64,000 nucleotides of DNA, from positions 5,642,001 through 5,706,000 of the forward strand of contig CANUEZ040000183.1 in the NCBI GenBank assembly GCA_948099385.1, in the 5' to 3' direction. This DNA comes from Fasciola hepatica. Its lineage: Eukaryota > Platyhelminthes > Trematoda > Plagiorchiida > Fasciolidae. The notes under the pieces are model-generated. The model ran no database searches and was not told the DNA's origin. It saw only the letters and a program-made list of their open reading frames with translations. Every line of letters begins with the position of its first letter. The first letter of the stretch is position 1. A program made the translations under genes and the position numbers. Of the stretch, positions 21,725-33,286 are shown one piece after another.

Positions 21725-21979
21725 GATAACGTTTTCCCGGACTATGACCAGCCAAGGCCTCACTCCTTTCTATTATTTCCCTCCATCATGGGACACAAAA
21801 CATTTGCATTCCCGTCTTACATGCTACGAAAGGCAACACACCACGTCATCTTTTTACTTACTCGGTAAAGCCCATGAGTTTTTTCTGGGTAAGCATGGCA
21901 GTTATTTTACACGGTGAACCTGGCCATCCGACTTCATTGTCGGTTCCTCGGTAGCTAGTCGTTCCGGCAAGGAATGGGT

Positions 21980-22570
21980 CCCCTAATGATGTGAGACTCT
22001 CAGATGTGCTTGTGCACAAGAGCTGCAAGCCGTTTCAGCGGTGTACATCGGCAGAAGCCAAGAAATTGAGGAGGCTTTTTAACTCAAGTTGAACCATGGT
22101 GTCTAGTGGGGTCGGCTTGGTTCCTCCTAGATTTGAGGTGAATGTATAGCCTCAGTTGGAGACTTTCGTACGGGCCTTGGCACCGTGACGGGTGAAAAAG
22201 CAGATATTATTAGAGGAAGCTCACAGGGAGTTTACTCGAATGATAAACAGGATACTGAGAAAGCCATATTGAGGTAGACTTAAAACCAAAAGCCTGTTTT
22301 TTCTTGACCGCCTTTGGCTGGGAGAGGAGCTGATATAAGTACAAATAATGTGAAGGAATCACCACGACCGGTAGAGAGTTACTGACTCGTTGTCACGAAG
22401 ATGCGCTCAGGAGACAAGAGCATAAATTGGACAGACCAGGAGTGACTGAGAGCAAAGTGGCATGTTCTTTCATCCAGTCGTAAACAAATGGAACAAACTG
22501 CATCAAAGTGTGATGATTGCAACCTTGGTTATTGCTTTCAGGCACAAACTGACGCGCGCTGGTCAGGGGT
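21980..22570 (+). pseudogene. CR1-like LINE 3' coding fragment B
   Basis: Translations in shifting frames give DVLVHKSCKPFQRCTSAEAK (from about 21,995), REFTRMINRILRKPY (about 22,227-22,272), then VVNKWNKLHQSVM-like and VIAFRHKLTRAGQ near 22,480-22,570. This matches the C-terminal thumb and tail of the same family as relic A. It starts 3' of relic A, so it is a separate, 5'-truncated insertion. Confidence 0.7.
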
Positions 22571-22889
22571 ATTTCCAAACTGTGCCTAACGGTTCTCATT
22601 CCCTGGTTTTCCCTTTTTGCTTTTGATTTTACTTCCCTGCTTATTACTATACACTTCATTTCATCAATCTGGTGTTTTTGTCTGTATTTATTTACTCAGT
22701 GGTCTCTAAATAACCTTGCTCACCACTATCTTACACTGACTCTTTCACATCATTCGAGGACTCGAGGCACGTCTCAAACGGGGGCAACATGAGTTGTGGC
22801 ATCAAACCCAAAGTATTGCTGGACTGATGTTCCCGAGGGAGAACGGGCTTTTCTTCCTTCCCCCTATCTAATACATAATACATAATTTT
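22571..22889. other. Gap between LINE relics; no gene seen
   Basis: T-rich sequence following fragment B, probably its 3' UTR. Confidence 0.35.
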
Positions 22890-24376
22890 ACCAGATACCT
22901 TGAATGCTCACACCGGCTGGAAATTCTTGAGCTAACAGCTCCGCAAAAAGGAAATCTTTTGGCTCAGGTAAAAATCCTGTGACCTTACCCAACCTGAAAC
23001 AGCCGGACATTCGTAACGGCCAGACCAGATAGCGTACGCCCAGCAACACTGAAGAAATTAACCTCCATCTCAGAAGGACCAATGGCCAAGGTAATAAACG
23101 CATCATTAAACAAGGATGGGCTACAGAAGGACGGGCCTGTGTCTGTGACCACAATCGTTCATAAAGATGGAGGCAGAGACAAGTGCCATATGCAGGACGA
23201 TCAACCTGTTAATAATGGTGCAGAAAACTCTCAACAGAATACCACGAGGTAGAAAGAAAAGTCATTTAGTCAGGAACGAACCACTAACTTTCAATGACCA
23301 CGGATTCTGGCACAGGCTTTGTTGTATCTCGAGCCTAATAACCTTCTTGGATGAGGCTACCAGTCGAGCAAGCCGAAGAGAATGGATGGAAGCCTGGATT
23401 TGCCGAAAGCCTTTGATTCGGCTGCCGACAGACTGCTGGAACCAAAGTTGAAATCTTTGGAGCCAGCGGTGAAGCTACAAAAGCCTAAGCAACAGGGACT
23501 TCAGTATGCCAGCAAAGTGCTGGCTGTCGGATAATGGGGGATTTCACAGTGGTGTTACTCAAGCGCTAACCCTGGGACTACCGTTGCCCATGACGTACAC
23601 TTCCAACCTTGCAGACTGGGGGGAATCTTTGGTATTTTGTAATCGTAAGATGTCGAGGTGGCGGGGCATCACGTGGTGCTGCTGTTCAGTGACCCAGACA
23701 AAGCGTCTCAGTGGTCAGTAGCTTGGGATCTTCCACTCAATCTGAGCAAGTGCCAGTGTTATGTGGGTCAACCAGACCATCGAAAGGCAATACCTCAGAC
23801 CAAAGGAGCCCGGAATCTAGGTTGCCTCCAAATTAAGGCCCTCCACAGTGTGAGAAATTAGCGCGGAAAGCATTTAGAGCCCTGTCTCAGCTTGGGAGGA
23901 CTGTCAGCCATAAGGAGCAGCGGGTCTCGTTGACACTTCGCAAAGCAACAGTGGCATTCCATTCAAAAACTTTTCCAAGTCTGGAGGCTCTGTTACGTGG
24001 GGACTTCAAGGCTGTCGAGCAGGGGCAACGGCAATTTGCACAGCGGTCAGCAAGAACGCGGGCGTATATGCTACGAACAGAGGTTCCAGCAACTAAGGAA
24101 TATTCGGGCTCGAGTCTCGTACCTATAAATGACTTCGTTATTTCGAGACGTCAGAGTTTGCTTCCTCTCAGGAAGAACTATCTACTCCTAGCAGTTGGAC
24201 AAGATGCATGCAGTGAGCACCGTCACAGTTTTCAGGTCCTGGACAGATACAGGGCTGAACAAAACCAAATCAAGAACTTACAACGCCCAGTAGGAAGAAA
24301 AGTCGAATTGGATTTGCCATCAGTTAGAGTAAACTTGTCACGATCTACCTGGCAAAATCGAGTGCATGATGGTTGA
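22890..24376 (+). pseudogene. CR1-like LINE reverse transcriptase relic C
   Basis: Remnants in order: a SISEGPMAKVINASLNKDG block (about 23,060-23,116), a SLDLPKAFDSAADRLLEPKL domain-A block (about 23,390-23,450), an AFRALSQLGR block near 23,870, then a 148-residue open C-terminal frame (23,930-24,376) with LLRGDFKAVEQGQRQFAQR. No catalytic DD box can be read. This is the third plus-strand relic in a row from the second CR1-like family. Confidence 0.72.
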
Positions 24377-25051
24377 AAGAAAACCCACTGAACGGGGTTC
24401 AGCTAATTGAAACGTTGGGGAGTGCAAAACTGGGAACCAATGCCGTTTAAATGACCAAAGAACAAGATGAGGTCAAAATAATTCATGATCATAAACTGGT
24501 TTCAGGAAAGATGCAGCCAAAGGAAAATCAACAGCAAAACCGATGAGGAAAGAATACGTACTATAAGAACAGCCTAAAGTTATCCGGTGGCAAAACCGCC
24601 TCCTTTTGTTTTGTGGAAGGTGCAATGTTATGACCATCGCGAAATGTTAGGCGGGGCTTTGTGAAAGGAATTAATAAAGGTCCCGTTGGATTCTGTGGAG
24701 CTGAACGGTAGATCAGGAGCTGCCACGCCTTCAGTTCAGTTCAGTTTAGTTTGCACAGGACAATTAATGGCCACGGTCAGTCAGGCCTCCACTGTTCTTT
24801 CGATGGTATGAACATCAGTTACGCACCCACCACTGCCAAGCGTACTTCGTCAAACAGCTAAAAATGGGGAGGAGGAGAAACTGGAAACCTCATCGCGCAT
24901 CAACTGCGAGAAACATTGCGCATCGTCAACCTCCAGCGAGACAGTGTGTAACAGGCGAAAACGTCTTTTGCAACGCACCTCAGGCGAAACATTCTTTTAC
25001 CCTTCATCCGTCTGGTGAACACACTCAGAGCTCACTGCTAGGAAATACGTT
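24377..25051. other. Junction of convergent LINE relics
   Basis: No coding signal. It contains a short tandem CAGTT array (about 24,725-24,746). On the minus strand this reads as CTGAA repeats downstream of relic D's stop, where CR1-type elements often end in short tandem repeats. Confidence 0.4.
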
Positions 25052-27830
25052 TTACCGCTTGCAATCTAGGGCAACTTTGAAGGACTGGACCTTCCGCACT
25101 TCTATCATAACACCAGGCAGGCTGTTCAGAATTGCCACTAGCTTGCTGCTGAAGAAGTGCCATCTAGTCATCAGCCTCCATCGAGCCTCCGTCAGCTTTG
25201 TTTCGCATTTCTTTGTTCTGAAATCTAAAGACGTCTGGAATAGACTGTGCGGCTTAAGGCCGGAAAGACCCCCCATTACACTGAACGTTTCCGTGAGATT
25301 CCCTCGACGTCTCCTCCTCTCCAGCAGGATAAGATTCAGATGGTAGAGCCTCTAGGTATGCTTCTTACCCCTTTGCCCGTCATCCTTTCGCAATGCAGGG
25401 AGCTAAAATCTCTCTAAGCATGTTGCGCCCATTTTGTAGGTAGGTGCCCAAGCCCGCATTCTACCTTCTAAGTGAGGCCGTACTATAGCCCTATAAATTG
25501 GCACGGATATTTGTGACTGCCGGCAAGACAACGCTGATCGCAGCCTAAGGAGCACACTATGGGCCCTTTGTGCAGCAGAGCTGCTCTTGTCCGACAGTTT
25601 AAAACCACGGCCCATGATAACTCCTAGGTCTTCAACCCCACTGACTGGTTCTATGGTGGACAGCCTTTGGTCATGAGCGACAGTTAGGCTTTCTTGAGCC
25701 CTTGAAAATAAATGACATTTCCAGCGTTCAGGGGTGCGTCCCACTTTTATGCCCAGTCCAGGATGATCCCTATATCCCGCATAATTCTGCCTTACCCTCA
25801 GATCCAACAACATTCACGTCATCCGCAAAAATGGAAATAGGCGATTGAAGGGCAGATGCCAGGCAGTTGGTAAACAACAATAACAGCATAGAGCCTGCCA
25901 CGAATCCCTGAGGCACATCACTGGTGACATTCATCAAACTAGAGCACCTGCACTCCGCCTTGAAGTAAGACGTCCTGTGGGAGAGGAAGTCCGCCATCCA
26001 TCTATACACTGGTCCACATACACGGGATGCCTCCATCTTGCACAGAAAAAGAGGAGGATCAACTGAGTCGAATGCCTTGCTAAGGTTGAGGAAGCATACC
26101 TCAACTAGCTTACCTTCATTCGGTCGTGGATTTTCTTCATCTGAGAAGCATAAGAGATTGGTCGGACAAGACCCATTTTTCAAGAATCCATGCTAGGCTG
26201 GGTTTGGCTTGGATTGCTGTAGCAAGTGTTGATAGATATGGGCAAGAATGATCTTTTCCAGAACATGACATAAGACGCCAGTTGGGCCTACCTGCCTGCA
26301 GTTTCCCATAGCCTAATTAGGCCCACTCTTATGTATAGCCACAACAGACGTGGTTTTCCGGCCCCGATGCACTTTGTTCTGGTATAACGTGGACCTACAC
26401 TGCTTGCAAATCGATGGAGCTATGATATCCTCTACTAGCTTGGTGATAGCCTGGTGGATGCCATATGGACCCGCCGACCGGTGGCCGTTTAATTCCTGTA
26501 GTTGCTCCTGCACGATTCTCTCTGAGGGATTTGGCTCGTTTAACCGCGAAAACGGGTGCACCAGGGCCAAATCTACTCGTACTCTACTATCGATCCTATG
26601 TACACTACCAAAGTACTCCCCCAGGGCGTCTGCTTTGTCCTGGTCATCAGAGGCAGCACCAAGGTCCTTAGTGGATGAAGGATCTATGGAATTCTTTGTC
26701 GAGTCTTGTGAGTGCAGGCACAAATGGAACTTTTCCGGTTAGTACCCAAAGCATTTAGCCATTCTGGGCTCAAGTTCTTGCTAGAGCTTCGTAGAAGGCT
26801 CACAGTCCCGTTGTTGAGCTTTGTGCTACGGGTCGCAGCTAGCTGACTGCCGTAAGTTTTGTAAAGGTCCCAGATTCGGTTTTTAATTTTGGCGGCCCCG
26901 GGATTTTGCAGCCTTTCGTCAAATAGGCTTGCCCCCCACTGCTCCGTTTCAAGGGTACAACTTCTTCCTTGAAGGCGATCAAGGACCTCCACATGATCTG
27001 CCAGCTCTGCTCCGCAGCAGCCTACCCTTATTCGAAGACTATGTCCATGCAGCCGCAATTTCTAACCAAATTTGAGGATGCCCTGAGTTGCCGCACGCGC
27101 CGGGTGATTTTGACAGACATGTGGCTACTCTCGTCAGAAGGTGCAGAATATCACAGTTCGGGTAATTCGTTTGCGAGAATCGTCATTGCGAGACCAAGCG
27201 AAGACTGCGGGCCTCTAGCCCTATATTTTGTATTTTCCCTAATATGTTGGTCCAACTCATTGGCTTCCCGCCGATCCATGTAGCCCTCCTCCTACGACCC
27301 CAGCTTGCAGATTTCGACCTTTCAGTCAATGTGCGGAAGGTTGAAGTCACCCACTTTGAGGGTTTATGAGCTTCTTTTACGAGTTCAGCTAGGTTCCACA
27401 GTAGGCGGACGTCCTCTTCGAGGTTTACTCTCGGTACCTTGTACACACAAACGAAGTGAACCTTTCGGCCTGGGAGGATGATCTCAACAGCGCACAGATG
27501 GACATCACCAGTGCACATTTTGGCTCAAGATCCAAGATGGTTTGTACGTGACATATTAAGGACGGCTACCCCTCCTCCAGTGCAATCGTGTTCTCTATCC
27601 TGCTTAATAATTGCAAAATCGTTGGCTAATAACCTCGGCGCATGATCTCTAGAAAACCATTTTTTAGTAGCGGCGACTATAGACGCAGTGTACTCCAGAA
27701 AGACTTTCGAGAGTTCCACTCCTTCTTTTCTAACGCTTTATGCCTTGGTGTACAACACCAAGGAGTGCCTGAGGAGATAGCAAGTCTTTGCATCAGTGTT
27801 TACCGCAGAGGGACATGGAGACCGTTGGAT
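25052..27830 (-). pseudogene. CR1-like LINE endonuclease-reverse transcriptase relic D
   Basis: Read on the minus strand, the endonuclease starts with VELSKVFLEYTAS (about 27,720) and a CTGGGVAVL box (about 27,550), then the GDFN motif at 27,340-27,351 (VGDFNLPHID). The reverse transcriptase shows RSAGPYGIH, LNLSKAFDSVDPPL (about 26,050-26,090), a DVPQG box and FADD (catalytic aspartates at 25,818-25,823). The C-terminal part has VEDLGVIMGRGFKLSDKSSS and IYRAIVRPHLEGRMRAWAP, and the tail ends at 25,052. Several frameshifts and stops break it, yet both catalytic boxes survive, so it is younger than relics A to C. Confidence 0.88.
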
Positions 27831-28900
27831 ACCTAGGACCTCTGAAACCCCCAAGTACGTTTCTACTGGAGTATTCATGACCTACAAATCTGTGACGATC
27901 GCATCATCCTATGACTGCCTCTACCACCTACAATTTTCATCTTCCGAAACTTCTCCAATAATCACTTTTCTCGACGGCCTCAGTGGCTTGCCTGTCGCCA
28001 TCGGTTTGTTACTCCGGAAGCCGGGTGCGGTTTTCTGTCGCCCTTTTGGACCTTTCGCTGGCGACGTTGCAGTCTCGTCTATGACTCTGCTCTACTACCT
28101 TCTGTGTTCATCCGGTACGATGTGTTATCAACCCCTGATGTTGTAGACTAACTCTGCTGCCATAACGAGCGACACAACTTAAATATGATCATCAGTAAAC
28201 TCAATCAAGGTTGATCAAACTGTATTGGTTCTCATTCTAGCGAATGGAGACTACCGCTTTCCCACTCTGTGCACTGTTTTCAAGGGAAAATCATGGGGAG
28301 CACCCGCGATGGGCAGTATATCCTGCACCCACCTCGAGGCTGTATCCCTTGGTGTGCTAGGTTCCCGTATGAACTGCTCTCGTTGATTGAGAATCAGTGG
28401 CCTACGACTGGTTGTCCGTCGCATTGACTGGATCGGCCTTCTGAAGTTCAGCACCTGGGCTTCCGAGTCCCGCAGATATACTCCTCCCTCCTCAAGACGT
28501 TATCCTTTTCCTCTTGTGTTTGGTCTTCGCGCTAATTTTGCTCTTCTCTCCTTGGTTTTTGGGTCATCCACTCACCCGTAGCAGTTTGCCTTTTTGGAGT
28601 GGAAGAAGCTGCACACGACAACCTTCAATTTGGCTCCTAGTCACTTCGAAAATTGTTTTTTGGGGCAACCCTTAGACCTCCGCATACGGCCTTGATAATG
28701 CACCCAGCTTCGGCGTCCAATGCTCAGCCCCCGCAGTCTGCAGGAGGAAGCTGAGCCTTATCGTGCTTGGACGCCTTATTATGGGCCAACTATGCAGCCT
28801 CTTTGCAGAGACCATGGGCCAGTCTCGCCCGGCTGTTCTCACCTTATAAGGGACACACATCCTTGCCTATGCACCAACAGTCCGCTTGGGCCCACCTGTT
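27831..28900 (-). pseudogene. ORF1 region of CR1-like LINE relic D (decayed)
   Basis: The minus strand upstream of the endonuclease shows TVHRVGKR at the end of the frame 28,454-28,251, followed after a stop by LIEFTDDHI (about 28,190-28,215). An HRVGK box followed by an EFTDDH box is what I expect from LINE ORF1 products of this sort, but I rely on memory for that. The upstream limit is uncertain. Confidence 0.5.
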
Positions 28901-30171
28901 ACACGCATCACATTCGATCTCTTCTAGCACTTGCTTCCCACACCCTTTGGTCAGACTCGGATGTACCTCAGACATCGTGTTACGCACAAAAACAGGGTGA
29001 GTTACAAACCAAAATCAATACCGATTGGCAAACAGCCGAAATGAACCCCCTTCACCCAGCAGGAAAACGGTAGCACAAGGAAAAAGCTGCACAAAATTTA
29101 AAAGCTGCTTAGGGGAGAACCAAAGAATCTCCGAATAAAAAGCTTACCTCGAGGTTACTTTGGTACTTGCCATGGTGTAAAACAACTTCCGTTATTTCGG
29201 TGTACACTCCAAAAATTCCACCAATGCGGGCCTTACAAGGCATATGCTGGTCACTGCGGAAGGCATCACCCGATGACGGCTTTTAGTGCACCGTAAAAAA
29301 TGCATGTTGTCATATGTCGGCAAAACGACAGTAAAAGAAATATTATCTTGCTTGGTTTGTTCAGCGCATTTTTGCTGTAGTATTACACAGGCGGTTCAAC
29401 GCCAACCGGCAAAAATTAGGCGGATTATGGCAACTGATGTAGAAATTGTCAATGGTAATCGCGGAGAAATTTAGAGCATTGATAAAAGGATAATGCCACT
29501 GATCCATTTGCGAAGTTCACCTGTAGTCCGCCGGTTTTCACAGAATTATGGTTCCAGATGCAAATGACTTGATCAATACCAACCAAGAGAGAAGAAAGTA
29601 TCGTTGCGGCCTACCAAGCGGCCGGATGATTCGAAGGTCCCTTTGGTAGTTCACTTTTGAAAAAATCCAACCGACAACACCAATCTGCAAAAGAAATCAA
29701 AAGAGAAGCTGCGGTCTGAAGAAATTCCCGCTGTAGCTGCATCGGAAGCTTGGACCAATTTTGTGATCCTTATCTCCCGTGATATAAGGCTTGATAATGT
29801 GGATTACCTTTAGCACTACAAAGAATTCGGCTTACTTCTTCAATGCCGATTGATGATTGAGTAAACAAATCTCCAACGGCTATTTATTCCACTGGGGAGA
29901 AATATTTAATTGTGGGGAAATTGAACCGCGAACCTATTTTAGGAACTGGGACAGCCACCGAGTAATTGCACTGTAGTAACGAGTGCCGAAAGTTTGTGAG
30001 CATTCTAAACTTTGGTGATGAGCCACACGCTTGATGTTCACTGAGGTTACCTATGAAAGGCAGAATAATTTCCGGTCTTTGCAGCCAGGGAGACTCTAGA
30101 TTTACAGGACTGTGGCTTTGCCTCTATACTTTAAAAAGGGTATAATTCCTAGAAAGCTACCTTGAACTACT
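28901..30171. other. No gene identified
   Basis: Mostly AT-leaning with short frames only; no motif or repeat that I can name. Confidence 0.3.
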
Positions 30172-30497
30172 CCGCTAATTACAAACGTGGTTAGTGATAC
30201 AGCTCCTTCTGCGTCCACCAACTAAAAGCATGATAACAAGTAAGAAGACAGCTTGGAATGCATGCGGCCAACAAAGCCAAGGGTTTTTTACTTTGGCTGA
30301 AAGCCAAGAGTGAGAAATCCGATCAAAGGCTTCAGTCACACCGAGAAATATTATCTTCATTTTGCCGTTGTTAGCAGCCATCGTTGTGACATTAAGGAAG
30401 TCGGTCATACGGATGGAACATGAGTGGTGTTTAAGAAAATCATGCCGGGCCGATTTTACCAGATTGTGTCTGGGAATGTGGTTCGTAAGCACCGCTT
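30172..30497 (-). pseudogene. Antisense CR1-like reverse transcriptase fragment E
   Basis: A 105-residue minus-strand frame parallels the reverse transcriptase at 60.8-61.1 kb: ARHDFLKHHSCSIRMTDFLN against QHGFLNSRSCSSCQLDLFN, and LGVTEAFDRISHSWLSAKVK at domain A. It lacks the catalytic DD box and everything downstream. It stands head to head with relic F. Confidence 0.75.
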
Positions 30498-30564
30498 TAC
30501 TTGGCTTTCCACTATCCGTGAGACAACTGGCGTGTGATAGACTGGTCTATAGCTTGATGGGTCC

Positions 30565-32485
30565 GCGTTCAGTCCCTTTTTGTAAATTGAATGGCTTTTT
30601 CCTCTCCCTTGACCCTCTCACTGTTGTCACTTCTTGCTACCTCAACTTCTCACACTGCTTAAATGCAGCTCTACTATGTGTCGATCTAAGCTCCCAGTCC
30701 TGCAGTTCCCCCCGTCACTCTCACATCGCAAGCTGGCTAAGCTGCAAACTGTATTCTCTAGATCATGCTGCTTCACCATTCTTCGGCGCATCCACAGTTT
30801 GCAGCTGAAGCTGTGTCGGATGACCAAATAGCGCCCGAGAAGACGGGGCTCCCGGCTTTAGCGCACCCCAACAAAACCGGGTACCTGTCTAGCCTGCTTG
30901 GTGAAAGGTCTAACCTCTCCGCACTTGCCTCGCCTAAATTCCTTATCAGCGGCCCATCCACCTATAATAAACCAGAGCCTACTTACAGGGACTTCAATAA
31001 TCACCCCTTTTCCTCTGTTACTTCCTGCCCAAGTGTCCTACCTTCCTTCATAATTTACAGCATCTCAGTCACCCTTTTGTTGATTCCGTTAACTTATCTG
31101 GAGATTGAGAAATCAGTCTCCGCCAATAATCCTTCTCAGTAACCGGGCCCAGAGGGTCTCCCCACGGTCCCCCTCCCGTTTGGAGCTCCCGACCTTCCTT
31201 TGTTGTTACCTATTGCGTAATCAAACTTCATGCCTCACAGCTCTGTCGCCCCTCTATAAAAAAACCTCTGTCATCAATACACGCTTCAAGAAGAGCGTAC
31301 AACATGACCCTGATAACTATCGGTCCACTAGCCACACCCTGGCAGTCTGTAAATCACGGAAAGAAATACCAAAAAACACGTTTTTCTGTATCAACAAGCT
31401 GGCAACCCGAAATCCAATCTCTTGGTATAGGAGATCCTACCCGCCCCTGGTTGTCCTGATATCTCATATCACAAGCTTTGTTGGCTGACCCTAACTCATT
31501 TTCTAGCAAACCCATCACTAAGGGCATCATCCAAGGCAGTGTCTGAGGCCCATTACTATTCCCTACTCTTAACAACGATGCTTCCTCTTCTATTTGACAC
31601 AGTACCCCATTCCTATTTGGAAATGCTATAAAAGTAATGTACTGCTCCCATCTTAAAGACCTACCCACGACCCTAGGCAACATAATGACGGGCTAATCCT
31701 CTCCCCATTACTCGTGCACCATGTAGTTCATGAAATTCTGTGCACGGAAAAGCTTCCTTTTACCTACTAATGCAACGTACCGCCGGTCGAATTATTCTGG
31801 ACGTCTATCCCATCTTTACCCACCTCACAGTTATTGCTCTTGGCATACACCACTCCTGTTCTTTTACCTTCCCGGGAAAGGCGTCGTTCCAAATCGATGA
31901 AGCTAGGCGAGCCATAGGCATGATACATCGGTGATTCTTGCTACCCATCAGTAGCCTTTCCAAATATCTCTCACACGTGAGGCCACTCCTTGAATACTAC
32001 CCAACTATTCTCAGCCACTGGCAACTTTCTCCTCCAATGCCCAGTGAGGACGTTCAGCTTACCCTCATCAAAAGCCCCTGGTCATCTCCGTGACCCTAAC
32101 GTACTGTCATCGCTGTGAGCTCCTGCGCATTGAGCATCAGTAGATCGCCGCAAGAGGCTCAAATTGGTCATCCTCTTTAAGCTGGCCGACAATCAAGTGT
32201 ACGCTTACTATTATATCCCTTTTGCCTCCCCCTACTCCCGTTACCTTCACCACCTTGCCTTTTCGTCCTCTTGTCCCTCAACAAAAATTCAGTCTGAGGT
32301 CCTGATTCTTCCTGCCGGCCTATTCCAGAATCTGACGTAAGCTTCCCCTCAGTGTACGCAGTGCCTCTCCACTGAAAGATTTTGGGCTCGCACTTCTCAT
32401 CCACTCAACTGTCTTTAGTGCTATATTGCTAGACAGTGAGTGCGCCTCCAGAGATCTGTCCTAAGAAAGAGGGCTAACACTGTAA
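30565..32485 (+). pseudogene. CR1-like LINE relic F (same family as 56-64 kb copy)
   Basis: It follows the 60-kb copy nearly end to end: FFLSLDPLTVVTS against FFLSSDPLTVVNS (about 30,597), a SVINTRFKKSVQHDPDNYRS box (about 31,270-31,330), the segment around 31,740-31,934 ending in RRAIGMIHR, and a final nucleotide stretch 32,160-32,485 that aligns with 61,735-62,063 down to the shared stop context CTAACACTGTAA/CTCACACTGTAA. Much of the reverse transcriptase palm is missing or scrambled and no catalytic box is readable. Its 3' UTR follows. Confidence 0.87.
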
Positions 32486-32867
32486 CCTACCTAGCTCGGC
32501 GCCACAGGCCGATATCTACAATGAATGCCTATCCTTTTTCTTCCCCTAAGCACCACGAACTAAGATCAGTCATCCCTGATCGGCTGTTCCTTTATCTCCT
32601 GCTTTCGGTGCAATAAACCTAACCCAAACCCAAATTCGTCCGTTTTTCCATCCTGACTCCATTTGTCTCCATCCATCCTGCCTTATTAAGTTGACCCCAT
32701 CACTGTTCACCACTACCTGTGCCCAAGCTAATACACTAGGTTGTAGACCTTTGCACCTCCTACTATTTCGCAACTGGGCCTGGAGACCCTCTGGACGGCT
32801 AAGCCCCTGTTTTGCTTTTTTCCCTGTACATTTTTTTCTTTCTTCCTTCTCCGTCAACCGTTGCCTT

Positions 32868-33286
32868 TCAGCTGGAGCACAACCACTCTCCTTCTATCTT
32901 TTTTTCCTTTCAAGTTATCCTCAATGACGGTCAGTGGCTTCGGGGCCTGTATTGATCACCTTCATGGCAGGTCTTGATAGTCGATAATGCTAACCATAGC
33001 CACTTTCTGTGGCTCCGCTGTTCAAGGTCTCCTACAGCCTGGCCAATCGGTCCTGGACCATATGCCTTTATCGTGGTCCCTCTGCTTGACTCTAAAACCA
33101 CCAAATGTCACTAACACCAGACCCAAAGGTGCGGGCCGCTGCCAGACCCATCGCTTTGGCTGGCGCACGTTGGCTTGCCGGGAGTCTGCAAAGGTGTGCG
33201 GGCTCAACTGGGTTGGTGGATAGCAGCGTGTCTCCAAAAATGGTTTTCAAGTTGGGTATCAGGCTTACTGCCAGTCCCACTCATAG
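32868..33286 (+). repeat. CR1-like LINE 3' UTR module, relic F copy
   Basis: Aligns with 62,267-62,705: a TCAGCTGGAGCAC start, CTTCGGGGCCTGTATTGATC against CTTCGGGCACTGTACTTACC, GCTGCCAGACCCATCGCTTT against GCGGTCAGATCCACCGCTAT, TGGCTGGCGCACGT against TGGCCGGCGCACAT, and CTGCCAGTCCCACTCA against CGGCCAGTCCCACCCA. It lies about 380 bp after the relic's stop; the 60-kb copy has about 200 bp. Confidence 0.82.

Noticed and set aside
24864..25346. 160-residue plus-strand frame
   Set aside because: It is antisense to the C-terminal part of LINE relic D (25,052-25,276 minus), which has a family match; the plus frame has none.
30362..30808. 148-residue plus-strand frame
   Set aside because: It runs antisense over LINE fragment E and then into the sense relic F, so it joins two unrelated pieces by chance.
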